Source of the DNA: Candidatus Geothrix skivensis
GTDB taxonomy: Bacteria; Acidobacteriota; Holophagae; Holophagales; Holophagaceae
Assembly: GCA_016721195.1 (NCBI GenBank)
Contig: JADKIO010000005.1
Span: forward strand, 62,001-126,000
Direction: 5' to 3'
Length of the DNA stretch: 64,000 bases
A program made the translations under genes and the position numbers. Below are positions 27,957 through 37,884 of the stretch, piece after piece; the stretch's first letter is position 1, and each line of letters starts with the position of its first letter. The notes beneath the pieces were generated by a model, which searched no databases, was not told where the DNA came from, and was given only the letters and a program-made list of their open reading frames with translations.

Positions 27957-30533
27957 CTAGACGGTCACCGTGTCTGCAACTTCACGGAAGTCGGGAATCT
28001 GATCGAAGTTCATGTAGCGGTAGATGTCCTTGGCCTTCGCATCCACCACGCCGATCTGGGCCATGTACTCGGCCACCGTGGGGATCTTCCCGGTCAGCGC
28101 GCAGATGGCGGCCAGCTCGGCCGAGCCCAGGTAGACCCGGGTGTCGATGCCCAGGCGATTGGGGAAGTTGCGGGTGGAGGTGGACATGGCCGTGCTGCCC
28201 TTGCGGATCTGGGCCTGATTGCCCATGCAGAGCGAGCAGCCGGGCATCTCCAGGCGGGCGCCGGTGCGCCCCAGGATGCCGTAGTAGCCCTCTTGGGTGA
28301 GGACGTACTCGTCCATCTTGGTGGGGGGCGCGATCCACAGCCGGGTGGGGATGTCGGTCTTGCCGTCCAGCAGCTTTCCGGCGGCGCGGAAGTGGCCGAT
28401 GTTGGTCATGCAGGAGCCGATGAACACCTCGTCGATGGTGTCGCCGGCCACGGCGGACAGCAGCTTCACGTCATCGGGATCATTGGGGCAGGCGAGGAGG
28501 GGCTCCTTCACATCCGCCAGATCGATCTCGATGATGGCGGCGTACTCGGCATCCGCATCGGGGGCCAGCAGCTCGGGCTTGGCGATCCAGGCCTGCATGG
28601 CCTTGATGCGGTTCTCGAGGGTCTGGCGGTGTTCGTAGCCGTTGGCGATCATCCACTTCATGAGGGTGATGTTGGACGTCATGTACTCGATGATCGGTTC
28701 CCGGTCCAGGCGCACGGTGCAGCCCGCGGCGGAGCGCTCCGCGGAGGCGTCCGACAGCTCGAAGGCCTGCTCCACCTTGAGCTTGGGCAGTCCTTCGATC
28801 TCGAGGATGCGGCCGCTGAAGATGTTCTTCTTCCCCTTCTTCTCGACGGTAAGCAGGCCCTGCTGGATGGCGTAGTAGGGGATGGCGTTCACGAGATCGC
28901 GCAGGGTGACGCCGGGCTGCAGCTCGCCCTTGAAGCGCACCAGCACGGATTCCGGCATGTCCAGGGGCATGACCCCCGTGGCGGCGGCGAAGGCCACCAG
29001 GCCCGAACCGGCGGGGAAGGAGATGCCGATGGGGAAGCGGGTGTGGGAATCGCCGCCGGTGCCCACGGTATCGGGCAGCAGCAGGCGGTTCAGCCAGCTG
29101 TGGATGACGCCGTCGCCGACCTTCAGGGACACGCCGCCCCGGTTGGTGATGAAGGGCGGGAGCTCCCGGTGGGTCAACACGTCCACGGGCTTGGGGTAGG
29201 GCGCGGTGTGGCAGAAGGACTGCATCACCATGTCCGCGGAGAACTGCAGGCAGGCCAGGTCCTTCAGCTCGTCCCGGGTCATGGGGCCCGTGGTGTCCTG
29301 GGAGCCCACGGTGGTCATGTGGGGCTCGCAGTAGGTGCCGGGGCGGATGCCGGTGGTGCCGCAGGCCCGGCCCACCATCTTCTGGGCCAGGGTGTAGCCT
29401 TTGCCCGTGTCCTTGGGGATGGCGGGGAAGCGGAAGATCGTGGACTCGGGCAGACCCAGGGCCTTGCGGGCCTTGGTGGTGAGGCCGCGGCCCACGATGA
29501 GGGGGATGCGTCCGCCGGCGCGGACCTCGTCGAAGATGACATCGGACTTCACCTTGAACTCGGCGATCACTTGACCGTTCTTCAGGGCCTTGCCCTCGTA
29601 GGGGCGCAGCTCGATGACATCGCCCATGTCCATGCCGTTCACATCGAGCTCGATGGGCAGGGCGCCGGCATCCTCCATGGTGTTGTAGAAGATGGGGGCG
29701 ATCTTGGCCCCCAGGCAGACGCCGCCGAAGCGCTTGTTGGGCACGCAGGGGATATCCTCCCCGGTGAACCAGAGCACGGAGTTGGTGGCGGACTTGCGGC
29801 TGGAGCCGGTGCCCACCACGTCGCCCACGTAGGCGATGAGGTGGCCCTTGGCCTTGAGGGCCTCCAGCTGCTTGAGGGGGCCGATCTTGCCGGGGTCGTC
29901 GGGCGTGATGCCGGGCCGGGCGTTCTTGAGCATGGCCAGGGCGTGGAGCGGGATGTCCGGGCGGCTCCAGGCGTCAGGCGCCGGAGACAGATCGTCGGTG
30001 TTGGTCTCGCCGGTGACCTTGAAGACCGTCAGGGTGAGGCTCTGGGGCACTTCGGGCCGGCCGGTGAACCACTCGGCCTCGGCCCAGGACTTCAACACGG
30101 CCTTCGCATTCGCCTGGCCGGCATCCGCCTTGGTCTTCACCTCGGCGAAGGCGTCGAAGACCAGGAGGGTCTTCTTCAGCCCTTCGGCAGCCAGGGTGCC
30201 CACCACGGCATCATCCAGCAGGTCGATGAGGGGCTTGACGTTGAAGCCGCCCAGCATGGTGCCCAGCAGTTCGGTGGCTTTCTCCCGGGAGACCAGGGCG
30301 ACCTTTTCGGTACCCCTGGCCACATTGGCCAGGAAGGCGGCCTTCACCCGGGCGGCGTCATCCACGCCGGCCGGAACGCGATGGGTCAGCAGGTCCAGGA
30401 GGAAGGCCTCCTCCCCGGCGGGCGGGTGGGCCAGCAGATCGGCCAGCTGGGAGGTCTGGGCCTCGGTGAGGGGCAGGGGCGGGATGCCCAGGGCGGCACG
30501 CTCGGCGACATGTTGGCGATAGGCTTGAAGCAC
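27957..30533 (-). CDS. acnB: Bifunctional aconitate hydratase 2 / 2-methylisocitrate dehydratase
   Basis: TCA-cycle aconitase of the B type (858 aa). The AcnB order is visible: an N-terminal HEAT-like domain (about 1-155), a swivel domain, then the cluster-binding core. [4Fe-4S] ligands are expected in GSCMTN and the MPGCSLCMGNQA motif. The start is GTG with AGGGGGG six bases upstream. A TAGAAT box lies 44 nt upstream, and a strong terminator follows, so the gene looks monocistronic. Confidence 0.96.
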   Translation of the reverse strand: MLQAYRQHVAERAALGIPPLPLTEAQTSQLADLLAHPPAGEEAFLLDLLTHRVPAGVDDAARVKAAFLANVARGTEKVALVSREKATELLGTMLGGFNVKPLIDLLDDAVVGTLAAEGLKKTLLVFDAFAEVKTKADAGQANAKAVLKSWAEAEWFTGRPEVPQSLTLTVFKVTGETNTDDLSPAPDAWSRPDIPLHALAMLKNARPGITPDDPGKIGPLKQLEALKAKGHLIAYVGDVVGTGSSRKSATNSVLWFTGEDIPCVPNKRFGGVCLGAKIAPIFYNTMEDAGALPIELDVNGMDMGDVIELRPYEGKALKNGQVIAEFKVKSDVIFDEVRAGGRIPLIVGRGLTTKARKALGLPESTIFRFPAIPKDTGKGYTLAQKMVGRACGTTGIRPGTYCEPHMTTVGSQDTTGPMTRDELKDLACLQFSADMVMQSFCHTAPYPKPVDVLTHRELPPFITNRGGVSLKVGDGVIHSWLNRLLLPDTVGTGGDSHTRFPIGISFPAGSGLVAFAAATGVMPLDMPESVLVRFKGELQPGVTLRDLVNAIPYYAIQQGLLTVEKKGKKNIFSGRILEIEGLPKLKVEQAFELSDASAERSAAGCTVRLDREPIIEYMTSNITLMKWMIANGYEHRQTLENRIKAMQAWIAKPELLAPDADAEYAAIIEIDLADVKEPLLACPNDPDDVKLLSAVAGDTIDEVFIGSCMTNIGHFRAAGKLLDGKTDIPTRLWIAPPTKMDEYVLTQEGYYGILGRTGARLEMPGCSLCMGNQAQIRKGSTAMSTSTRNFPNRLGIDTRVYLGSAELAAICALTGKIPTVAEYMAQIGVVDAKAKDIYRYMNFDQIPDFREVADTVTV

Positions 30534-30577
30534 GGTCGACCCCCCTGAAAACGCCGCTGGCCGCGGTCCGAACCATC

Positions 30578-30583
30578 ATTCTA
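30578..30583 (-). promoter_or_regulatory. Candidate -10 box (TAGAAT) for acnB
   Basis: TAGAAT on the minus strand, 44 nt before the acnB GTG, in the divergent region shared with the HD-GYP gene. No good -35 is seen at 16-18 nt. Confidence 0.35.
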
Positions 30584-30689
30584 CATCGCGGGAGTTTGAC
30601 AAAACCGGGCGAATCCTGGTGGGACGGCCTCAACTCAACCTTGCGGGGTCCCGGGCCGATCCAGGGGGGTGGAAGCTCTGGGGGTTTGA

Positions 30690-31892
30690 ATGACCATCAA
30701 GCGGGTGCGCGTGGACCAGCTCAAGCCTGGGATGTACATCCACGACCTGAACTGCGGCTGGCTCCAGCACGGGTTCCTGCGCCAGCAGTTCCTGGTCAAC
30801 TCGCCCGGCCAGATCGAGAAGATGCACAAGCAGGGCATGCACGAGGTCTACATCGATACGGGCAAGGGAGCGGACCTGCTCGGTGCGCCCACGGAGGCCG
30901 AGGTCCAGCAAGTGCTGCAGGTCCGGCTGGAGGCCTCCGGGACCAAGGGCGCGGTCCTCCCCACCGCCAGGATTTCCCAGAAGGAGGAATCCGGCGCAGC
31001 CCGGCGCATCCTCGGCGAGGCCCAGGGCGTGGTGAAGGACATGATGCAGGATGTGCGCCTGGGCCGGCAGGTGGATCCGGAGAAGGCCCTGGTGGTGGTG
31101 GATGACATCAACGCTTCAGTGCTACGCAACCCCGGGGCCCTGCTGAGCCTGGGCCGCATCAAGCAGGCCGATACCTATACCTTCCAGCACTGTGTCAGTG
31201 TCTGTGCCCTCATGGTGAGCTTTTCCCACGCCCTGGGCCTGGACGCCGCTGCTGTGCAGGAGGCGGGCCTGGGGGGCCTCCTCCACGACATGGGGAAGAT
31301 GAAGATCCCCAACGAGATCCTCAACAAGCCCGGCCGGCTGACGGAGGAGGAATTCACCATCATGAAGTCCCATGCGGCCCTCAGCAGGGAGCTGCTGGAG
31401 GGCACCCCCGGCATGTCGGAAACCGTGATACGCATCGCCTCGGAACACCACGAGAAGCTCGGCGGCTGCGGCTATCCCCTGGGGCTCAGTGGCGACCAGA
31501 TCTCCAGGCCCGGGCGCATGGCCGCCATCGTGGATGTCTACGATGCCCTCACCTCCAACCGGGTCTACCACAAGGGCATGGAGCCTTCGGAGGCACTGAA
31601 AAAGCTGCTGGAGTGGAGCGGTGATCACCTGGATGGCGAGCTGGTGCAGTTCTTCATCCGGGCCCTGGGCATCTACCCCGTGGGCAGCCTGGTGCGGCTG
31701 TCCGACGACCGCCTGGCGGTGGTGGTGGAGCAGCAGGAGGACCTGCTGCGGCCCGTGGTGAGGGTCATCTACGACGCCGCCCGCCGCTACGGACTGCCCC
31801 CCAGGGATCTGAGCCTCATTGATTCCACCTTCCACATCGAGTGCTTCGAGGAGCCGGCGGACTGGGACCTGAACCCCCTCGAGTACCTCTGA
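30690..31892 (+). CDS. HD-GYP domain protein, probable cyclic-di-GMP phosphodiesterase
   Basis: Cytoplasmic protein of 400 aa. The N-terminal region (about 1-135) starts with KRVRVDQLKPGMYIHDL, a DUF3391-like element often fused to HD-GYP domains. The HD-GYP domain follows: HCVSVCALMV, LLHDMGKMKIP (HD pair near residue 198) and the GYP-type loop GCGYPLGLSGDQI near 263. It is expected to hydrolyse cyclic-di-GMP. Downstream residues 330-400 form a C-terminal extension. It is convergent with the gamma-glutamyltransferase gene. Confidence 0.9.
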   Translation: MTIKRVRVDQLKPGMYIHDLNCGWLQHGFLRQQFLVNSPGQIEKMHKQGMHEVYIDTGKGADLLGAPTEAEVQQVLQVRLEASGTKGAVLPTARISQKEESGAARRILGEAQGVVKDMMQDVRLGRQVDPEKALVVVDDINASVLRNPGALLSLGRIKQADTYTFQHCVSVCALMVSFSHALGLDAAAVQEAGLGGLLHDMGKMKIPNEILNKPGRLTEEEFTIMKSHAALSRELLEGTPGMSETVIRIASEHHEKLGGCGYPLGLSGDQISRPGRMAAIVDVYDALTSNRVYHKGMEPSEALKKLLEWSGDHLDGELVQFFIRALGIYPVGSLVRLSDDRLAVVVEQQEDLLRPVVRVIYDAARRYGLPPRDLSLIDSTFHIECFEEPADWDLNPLEYL

Positions 31893-31902
31893 GGCTTCTC
31901 GA

Positions 31903-33615
31903 TCAGTACCCGGCGGCTTGGCCGTCCTTGCGGGATTCGGAGGCGCCGAAGTAGACCTTCTGCTTCGGATCCCAGCGGATGCCCTGGTAGCCGCCGTAGC
32001 CGCCGAACAGCCAGCCCACGCCGTGGCCCATGTTCATGAGCTCGCGCACGGTCTCGTAGGGGAAGCCGCTCTCCAGCTGGATGGTGCCCGGCAGCTTGCC
32101 GGGCTCGCCGGTGGGTTCGGGGGAGCCGTCATGGCTGATGCGCGGCGCGTCCCCGGCCTCCTGGGCGTTCATGGCGAAGTCCACCAGGTTCATGACGATC
32201 TGCACGTGCCCCATGGGCTGGAACTCGCCGCCCATGACGCCATAGCTCAGGAAGGGTTCGCCGTTCTTGGTGATGAAGCCCGGGATGATGGTGTGGAAGG
32301 GGCGCTTGCCCGGTGCATAGGTGTTGGCGTTGCCCTCCGCCAGGTTGAACAGCTCGCCCCGGTCCTGCAGGCAGAAACCCAGGTCGCCGGGCGTCATGCC
32401 GCTGCCCATGCCCCGGTAGTTGCTCTGGATGAGGCTCACCAGGTTGCCTTCGCCATCGGCGGTGGTGAGGTAGATGGTGTCCCCTTCCTTCAGGGGCGGG
32501 TGTCCAGCCTCCAGTCGGCGGGCGGCGCGGGTGTCGCTGATGAGGGCCCGGCGCTGGGCGGCGTACTCCTTCGAGAGCAGCCAGGCCAGGGGCACCTTCA
32601 TGAAGGCCGCGTCGGCGTAGAACTTGGCCCGGTCCTCGAAGACCAGCTTCTTGGCCTCGGCGAACAGGTGGACGTGCCGGGGGCTGCCGAAGGGGATCTT
32701 CGAGAAGTCATAGCCTTCGAGGATGTTCAGCATCTGGAGGGCGGCGATTCCCTGGCCGTTGGGGGGCAGCTCCCACACGTCGTAGCCCCGGTAGTTCACG
32801 CTGACGGGCGCCACCCACTCGGAACGGTGGGCGGCCAGATCTTCGTAACTGAGGAATCCGCCCTGGGCCTTCATGTAGGCGTCGATCTTCCGGGCGATCT
32901 CCCCCTTATAGAAGGCGTCGCGACCTTCCCTGGCGAGGAGCTCCAGGGTCTTCGCCAGCCGCGGATTGCGGAAGACTTCGCCGTGCTTCGGCGCGCGCTT
33001 CCCGTCCACCGTGTAGGTCTCCAGGAAGCCCGGAAACCGGCCCAGGGTGGGCACGCTGCGGTCCCAGTAGTAGGCGACGAGCTCGGAAACCGGGAAGCCC
33101 TCCTTCGCGTAGCGGATGGCCGGGGCCAGCACCTGGGCCATGGGCAGCCTGCCGAACTTCCTGTGCAGCTCGAACCAGCCGTCCACGCAGCCGGGCACGC
33201 TCACGGGCAGGGGGCCGTGGGGCGGGATGTGCTTGAGCCCGAGATGCCTGAAGTGATCGAGGGGGAGGGACATCGGGGAGCGGCCGCTGGCGTTGAGCCC
33301 GTGGAGCTTCTTCCCCTTGGCGTCCCAGACGATGGCGTAGAGGTCCCCCCCCATGCCGCTACCCGTGGGCTCCATGAGGCCCAGGGCCGCGTTCGCCGCG
33401 ATGGCCGCATCCACGGCTGAGCCGCCCTGTTTGAGCACATCCAGGGCGATCTGCGTCGCCAAAGCCTGGCTGGTGCAGGCCATGCCATGCTGGGCCGCCA
33501 CTTCCGAGCGGGTGGCGAAGGCCCGGCCCGTGACGCGGTCACCACCTTGCAGGGGCGCCGCGATCACGAGTCCCGCGGCCAGGGGAAGAAGGGCGCGGCG
33601 GAGCAGGGGGTGCAT
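31903..33615 (-). CDS. ggt: Gamma-glutamyltransferase
   Basis: Periplasmic or secreted N-terminal-nucleophile hydrolase (570 aa) that cleaves gamma-glutamyl compounds such as glutathione. A signal peptide is visible at about 1-25. Self-processing is expected before Thr about 384 in YLTTADGEGN, which would become the nucleophile of the small subunit. SNYRGMGSGMTPGD and GVMGGEFQPMG are substrate-site segments. Ser pairs typical of some Ggt (PLSSM) appear replaced by MGSGM, so transferase versus hydrolase preference is uncertain. Confidence 0.9.
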   Translation of the reverse strand: MHPLLRRALLPLAAGLVIAAPLQGGDRVTGRAFATRSEVAAQHGMACTSQALATQIALDVLKQGGSAVDAAIAANAALGLMEPTGSGMGGDLYAIVWDAKGKKLHGLNASGRSPMSLPLDHFRHLGLKHIPPHGPLPVSVPGCVDGWFELHRKFGRLPMAQVLAPAIRYAKEGFPVSELVAYYWDRSVPTLGRFPGFLETYTVDGKRAPKHGEVFRNPRLAKTLELLAREGRDAFYKGEIARKIDAYMKAQGGFLSYEDLAAHRSEWVAPVSVNYRGYDVWELPPNGQGIAALQMLNILEGYDFSKIPFGSPRHVHLFAEAKKLVFEDRAKFYADAAFMKVPLAWLLSKEYAAQRRALISDTRAARRLEAGHPPLKEGDTIYLTTADGEGNLVSLIQSNYRGMGSGMTPGDLGFCLQDRGELFNLAEGNANTYAPGKRPFHTIIPGFITKNGEPFLSYGVMGGEFQPMGHVQIVMNLVDFAMNAQEAGDAPRISHDGSPEPTGEPGKLPGTIQLESGFPYETVRELMNMGHGVGWLFGGYGGYQGIRWDPKQKVYFGASESRKDGQAAGY

Positions 33616-33630
33616 GGTTCCTCCGGGTGG

Positions 33631-36231
33631 TCAGTCGAGGGTATCCGCAAGGCCTGGCCAGCAGGTCTCGCTTGCGCGGCGACCCGAGATCCCGGTGAGC
33701 GAGGTGGCGGGGGCGGCCTGGAAGCGGGGATCGAGGATGCGCGCGATCTGGTCCTTCAGGTCATCGAGATGGGACCGCGTGGCCCTGTTCTGGGTGGGCT
33801 TGCCCGTCAGCGCCAGGAGGGCCTTGAGTTCGCCGCGCACCGCGCCCCGGGTGTCATCGCTGAGGTTCACGGGCAGCAGGCCCATGCCCAGTCCGCCCAT
33901 GGCGAGGCTGGGGGTGGGGGGCAGGTTGAGCAGGTTGCCCAGCAGCTCCAGGTAGGCCCGCTGGAGGTTCCGGCGGTAGGGGTCCACCTTGGCCCCGGGG
34001 GACGAAAGCTCGGTGAAGAGGCTGGCGCGCAGATCGACCAGGAGCTGGCTGGCGGTGTAGGCCTTGTCCCCCAGCAGGCCTTCCTGCTCTTCCAGGCGAG
34101 TCAGGCGGGCACGGTCCAGCAGGGTCCCCAGCACGCCCCGCTGGGCGGCGAGGAGGCGCAGCTGCCCGCTGCCGGGCTCCAGCCTGGCCAGCAGGGCCGG
34201 GTCCAGCAGCCAGGTAGGGGTCTTGAAGATCGCGCCACCGAGGTACTTCACGGCTTCGGTCTGACGGAGCTTTGGAATGGGTGTGAAGCGGCCGCCCTCC
34301 TGACCGGCGTGCTTGTTCTCCGAGTCGAAGCCACCGACCAGCCGGGCCACGTGGCCCAGCTCGAGGCGCCACTGGCCCCAGATGGCTTCATAGAGGTGGC
34401 TGAACTCCCGGAAGTCCTGGCCGGGTTTCAGCGCCGCCTTGGGCAGGTGACCCAGGATGCGCTGGAGGTTCTTGGTGCCGAGGGTGGTGGCCTTCACCGG
34501 ATCGGCGTCGCCCACGGCCTCCGACTGCTCACCGGGGTCGATGCCGGCGGCGCCGGCCGTGGAGAAGCGGAGCCAGGGCTCCTGCTCCTGGGCCTTCAGC
34601 CACTCGTTGAGCACGGGCTTTTCGTCATCGGCGGTCTTGGCTGAAGGGATGGGGGTGTAGCCCCACTTCACGGCGAAGACATCGTAGGGACCCAGCTTCG
34701 GGATCAGGTCCGCGGGCTCGAAGCCGTCCTCGGGCTGCACCACGTAGTTGAAGCGGCAGTAGTCCATGAGGGTGGACACGTGGCCCATCTTCTTCACCCA
34801 GGCCCTGTCGCGGATCTTTTCGAAGGGGTACTGGGAGCTGGCCTTGAAGTTGTGGGGGAAGCCCAGGGAATGACCCACCTCGTGGGTCACCACGTAGGCC
34901 AGCAGGTCGCCCATGAGGTCGTCGGGCAGGGGCAGGCTCTGGGCCCGCTTGTCCACCGCCCCCGCCTGGGTGAAGTACCAGTCCCGCTGGAGCTGCAGGA
35001 TGTTGTGGTAGAGGACGATGTCGGCCTCCAGGATCTCGCCGGTGCGGGGATCGCTGATGTGGGGGCCGTAGGCGTTGGCCACCGGTGATGGCACCCAGCG
35101 GATCACCGAATACCGAGCGTCGCCGGCATCGAAGTCGGGGTCTTCTTCGAGGGTGGGCGCGGGCCTGGCCACGATGGCCTGCTTGAAGCCCGCGGCTTCG
35201 AAGGCCGGCTGCCAGGCCTCCACGCCCTTCTTCACGAAGGGCACCCACTGCTGGGGTGTGGCCCGGTCGATGTAGAAGGTGATGGGCTTCATGGGTTCGC
35301 TCAGCGCGGCGGTGGGGTCCTTCTTCTCCAGGCGCCAGCGGGTGATGTAGGTGCGGCGGCTGGCTTCGTGCTCATCCCGCCCGAAGTCGGTGTGGCGGAT
35401 GCTGAAGAAGCCCAGGCGTTCGTCGAAGACCCTCGGCAGCATTGGCTTTTCCGGCAGCTGGAGGAAGGAGTAGAACATGGCGACCGTGCCGCTGGTGCCG
35501 GGCCGCAGGGTTGGCGTGCCGAAGGGGCCGGGTGCGGGTGGAGGAGCTCCTGCGGGACTGAAGGGGACACTGTAGGTCTGGATGGCCTCCACATTGAGGT
35601 TCGCCGGGAAGGCCTTGACCTTGTTCACGTAGCTGCGGGCGGGGTCGAACATCTGGGCCCCCAGCAGCTGGCGGGGGCTGAGCTCGGGGACTTCCGTCGT
35701 GAAGAGCCGCCCTGCCTCGATGACCGGGGAACCGTCCTTGGCGAAGGTCTCCACCGGGAAGCTCATGAGGATGGTGTCGGCGCTGGCGGCGGCCACGGCC
35801 TTGGCCACGGGCTTGCCGGGATCGGCCACGATGGCGTGGGAGACCTGCTGCAGCAGCACCCGGTTGTCCTTCAACACCCAGCGGACCACGCCGTTGTCCA
35901 CGACGCGGCCGGCGTGGTCGATGTTGGCGGGGGTGCGGTTCGCAGAGACCACCAGCAGCAGCTGCTCTCCCAGCCGGGCCTTGGGGATTTCGAAGTAGGT
36001 CCTGCCCTTCACCTGGTGGACCTTGATGAGGCCCTCCTGGCTCTTGGCTTCCGCCGTGATGACCTTGTCGTAGGGCTTGGGCTCGCTGGGTTCCGGCGCC
36101 TGGATCGTCGCCGGGCGCGCCGCTCCGTTGGCGCCAGCCGCGGCCGGAGGGGGCGCCTGGGTGGGCCGCTGGGCCGGGAGCAGGCTGGCGCTGAGAGCCA
36201 GGGCCAGGCAGGTCAGGGGGCGTGGGCGCAT
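33631..36231 (-). CDS. Zinc-dependent metalloprotease (DUF5117 group)
   Basis: Secreted zinc metalloprotease-like protein (866 aa) with signal peptide 1-20 followed by a Pro/Ala linker. The catalytic motif HEVGHSLGFPHNFK (about residue 448) matches the extended metzincin pattern HExxHxxGxxHN. Flanking regions match the DUF5117/DUF4953 architecture of acidobacterial and Bacteroidetes proteases: N-terminal beta-rich domain, catalytic domain, helical C-terminal third. The substrate is unknown. It sits 15 nt upstream of ggt on the same strand, so the two may be co-transcribed and both act outside the cytoplasm. Confidence 0.88.
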   Translation of the reverse strand: MRPRPLTCLALALSASLLPAQRPTQAPPPAAAGANGAARPATIQAPEPSEPKPYDKVITAEAKSQEGLIKVHQVKGRTYFEIPKARLGEQLLLVVSANRTPANIDHAGRVVDNGVVRWVLKDNRVLLQQVSHAIVADPGKPVAKAVAAASADTILMSFPVETFAKDGSPVIEAGRLFTTEVPELSPRQLLGAQMFDPARSYVNKVKAFPANLNVEAIQTYSVPFSPAGAPPPAPGPFGTPTLRPGTSGTVAMFYSFLQLPEKPMLPRVFDERLGFFSIRHTDFGRDEHEASRRTYITRWRLEKKDPTAALSEPMKPITFYIDRATPQQWVPFVKKGVEAWQPAFEAAGFKQAIVARPAPTLEEDPDFDAGDARYSVIRWVPSPVANAYGPHISDPRTGEILEADIVLYHNILQLQRDWYFTQAGAVDKRAQSLPLPDDLMGDLLAYVVTHEVGHSLGFPHNFKASSQYPFEKIRDRAWVKKMGHVSTLMDYCRFNYVVQPEDGFEPADLIPKLGPYDVFAVKWGYTPIPSAKTADDEKPVLNEWLKAQEQEPWLRFSTAGAAGIDPGEQSEAVGDADPVKATTLGTKNLQRILGHLPKAALKPGQDFREFSHLYEAIWGQWRLELGHVARLVGGFDSENKHAGQEGGRFTPIPKLRQTEAVKYLGGAIFKTPTWLLDPALLARLEPGSGQLRLLAAQRGVLGTLLDRARLTRLEEQEGLLGDKAYTASQLLVDLRASLFTELSSPGAKVDPYRRNLQRAYLELLGNLLNLPPTPSLAMGGLGMGLLPVNLSDDTRGAVRGELKALLALTGKPTQNRATRSHLDDLKDQIARILDPRFQAAPATSLTGISGRRASETCWPGLADTLD

Positions 36232-36332
36232 GGCGGTCTCCGGGAGAAATGCCTTATGAAACCATGATTACATCGCTAGATGAGGCTTCTTTTTTTCCCC
36301 CAACCGGGACCATGCTGGTGGCGAGGTGTCCC

Positions 36333-36818
36333 ATGCCCTACGATGCCGCCACCCGGGAATCCTTCCTGCGCCGCTATGCGGCGGGACCGGACCTGCTGCG
36401 CCGGGCCTGGGGCGAGGTGCCTCGGGAGGCCCGTACCTGGCGACCGGCCGAGGGTGCGTGGAGCGCCCACGAGGTGGTGGTCCACTGCGCGGATTCCGAA
36501 ACCTACTCGGCCATCCGAATCCGCCTGCTGCTGGCGGAGCCCGAGCCGCTCATCGTGGGCTACGACGAGGCAGTGTGGGCCCGGCGCTTCGACTACCACG
36601 CCTCCGATCCGGAGCTGGCGCTGGATCTGGTGGAAGCCGCCCGTGCCCATACCTCCGCCATGCTGGCGGGGTTGCCCGAGGAGGCCTGGGGCCGCGTGGG
36701 CCGCCACAGCCACAGCGGCCCCTACGGCACCGACGATTGGCTGCGCCTCTATGCCGAGCACCTCGAGGTGCACGCGGCCCAGATCCGGCGGAACCTGCTG
36801 GCCTGGAAGAATCGCTAG
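36333..36818 (+). CDS. DinB family protein
   Basis: DinB-fold four-helix protein of about 161 aa. Likely metal ligands are the His residues in AHEVVVHCADSE and in YAEHLEVHAAQIRRN near the C-terminus (HxxxH). The ATG at 36333 (MPYDAATRESF) is preceded by GAGG with normal spacing; ATG 36312 and further upstream starts overlap the promoter region of the divergent protease. Function is unknown beyond the fold. Confidence 0.82.
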   Translation: MPYDAATRESFLRRYAAGPDLLRRAWGEVPREARTWRPAEGAWSAHEVVVHCADSETYSAIRIRLLLAEPEPLIVGYDEAVWARRFDYHASDPELALDLVEAARAHTSAMLAGLPEEAWGRVGRHSHSGPYGTDDWLRLYAEHLEVHAAQIRRNLLAWKNR

Positions 36819-36870
36819 GAACACCTCTCCCGCCGTCCCACATTGGTCCCCCACTTCGGAAAGGACACCC

Positions 36871-37803
36871 ATGAGCGTGCTCTGGCATTACATTCAGAAT
36901 GGAGCCTCCCTTGGGCCCATCCCCGAGGAGCAGCTGCGCGCGCTGATCTCCTCGGGGGGCCTGCGGCCCTCCGATCAGGTCTGGCATGAAGGCATGGCAG
37001 GCTGGTCCCCCATCCAGTCCCTCCCGGAACTGGCCGCGCTGGTACCTCCACCGGCGGCCAAGGCCGCTCCCGTTCAGGCCCCCCAGGGCCAGGCCCAGGC
37101 ACCACCGCCAAAGTCCGGCAAGGTGTGGCCCTGGATCCTGGGGGGGTGTGGCGTGCTGCTGCTGCTCGTGCTCCTGGGGGGAATCGGCATAGCCATGTGG
37201 ATGCGGAGCAAGGTGGGGGATCTGCAGCGCAACCCCGCGGTGGCGGCGGCTGAGCTGCTGGTCAGGGCCAATCCCGAGCTCGAGGTGGTGTCCACGGACT
37301 ACGCCAAGGGCACCCTCACCGTGCGCAACCGGAAGTCCGGAGAAACCCTCACCATGGATGCCGCCGATATCAAACAGGGGCGGTTGTCCTTCAGGGATGA
37401 GAAGGGCTCGGAGATCCGGTTCAAGGGGCCCGAGGGGGGCTCGGGCGTGGTGCAGATTCAGGGGCCCGAAGGCCAGACCAGTATCGGGGCTGGCACCAAG
37501 GTACAGGCCCCCTCCTGGTTGCCCACCTACCCGGCCACCCCCGTGGAGGGCCTCATGAGCCTCGCGGGCAAGGACGGCATCACGGGCACCATCGTGCAGA
37601 AAACCCAGGATTCCACCGCCCAGGTGATGGAAAGCTTCGAGAAGGCCCTCAAGGCCGGCGGTTTCGAAGTCAACACCATCCGCAATCCGGAAGGGGGCAT
37701 CGTGATCGGGGAGTGGAAGGGCATGAAGCGCCACGTCATGGCCACCATCGGCCGCAGCCAGGGCCAGACCGTCGCCACGGTCACCTACCGGGAGCGGAAC
37801 TGA
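36871..37803 (+). CDS. GYF_2-domain membrane protein, function unknown
   Basis: 310-residue protein. An N-terminal GYF_2 (DUF4339-like) domain is recognisable from WHYIQNGASLGPIPEEQL and VWHEGMAGWSPIQ (1-52). A Pro/Ala/Gln linker and one transmembrane helix (about 88-110) follow. The C-terminal ~195 residues would be extracytoplasmic or, with reversed topology, cytoplasmic; they include a short Gly-rich segment (FKGPEGGSGVVQIQGPEG) and a compact C-terminal part that looks like a stress-type lipoprotein domain. No enzymatic motif is seen. Start ATG is preceded by AAGGA. Confidence 0.82.
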   Translation: MSVLWHYIQNGASLGPIPEEQLRALISSGGLRPSDQVWHEGMAGWSPIQSLPELAALVPPPAAKAAPVQAPQGQAQAPPPKSGKVWPWILGGCGVLLLLVLLGGIGIAMWMRSKVGDLQRNPAVAAAELLVRANPELEVVSTDYAKGTLTVRNRKSGETLTMDAADIKQGRLSFRDEKGSEIRFKGPEGGSGVVQIQGPEGQTSIGAGTKVQAPSWLPTYPATPVEGLMSLAGKDGITGTIVQKTQDSTAQVMESFEKALKAGGFEVNTIRNPEGGIVIGEWKGMKRHVMATIGRSQGQTVATVTYRERN

Positions 37804-37884
37804 CCCAGCTGGCCCTTCCTTGACCCTTCCGCATGGACCCGGGGGATCCGACACTAGACCATTCCCCCTCTGCCAGGAGGTCCC

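Noticed and set aside
31903..33615. Calling the gamma-glutamyltransferase a cephalosporin acylase
   Set aside because: The two families overlap, but the overall sequence, including the processing Thr context, fits Ggt; substrate preference cannot be read from sequence alone.
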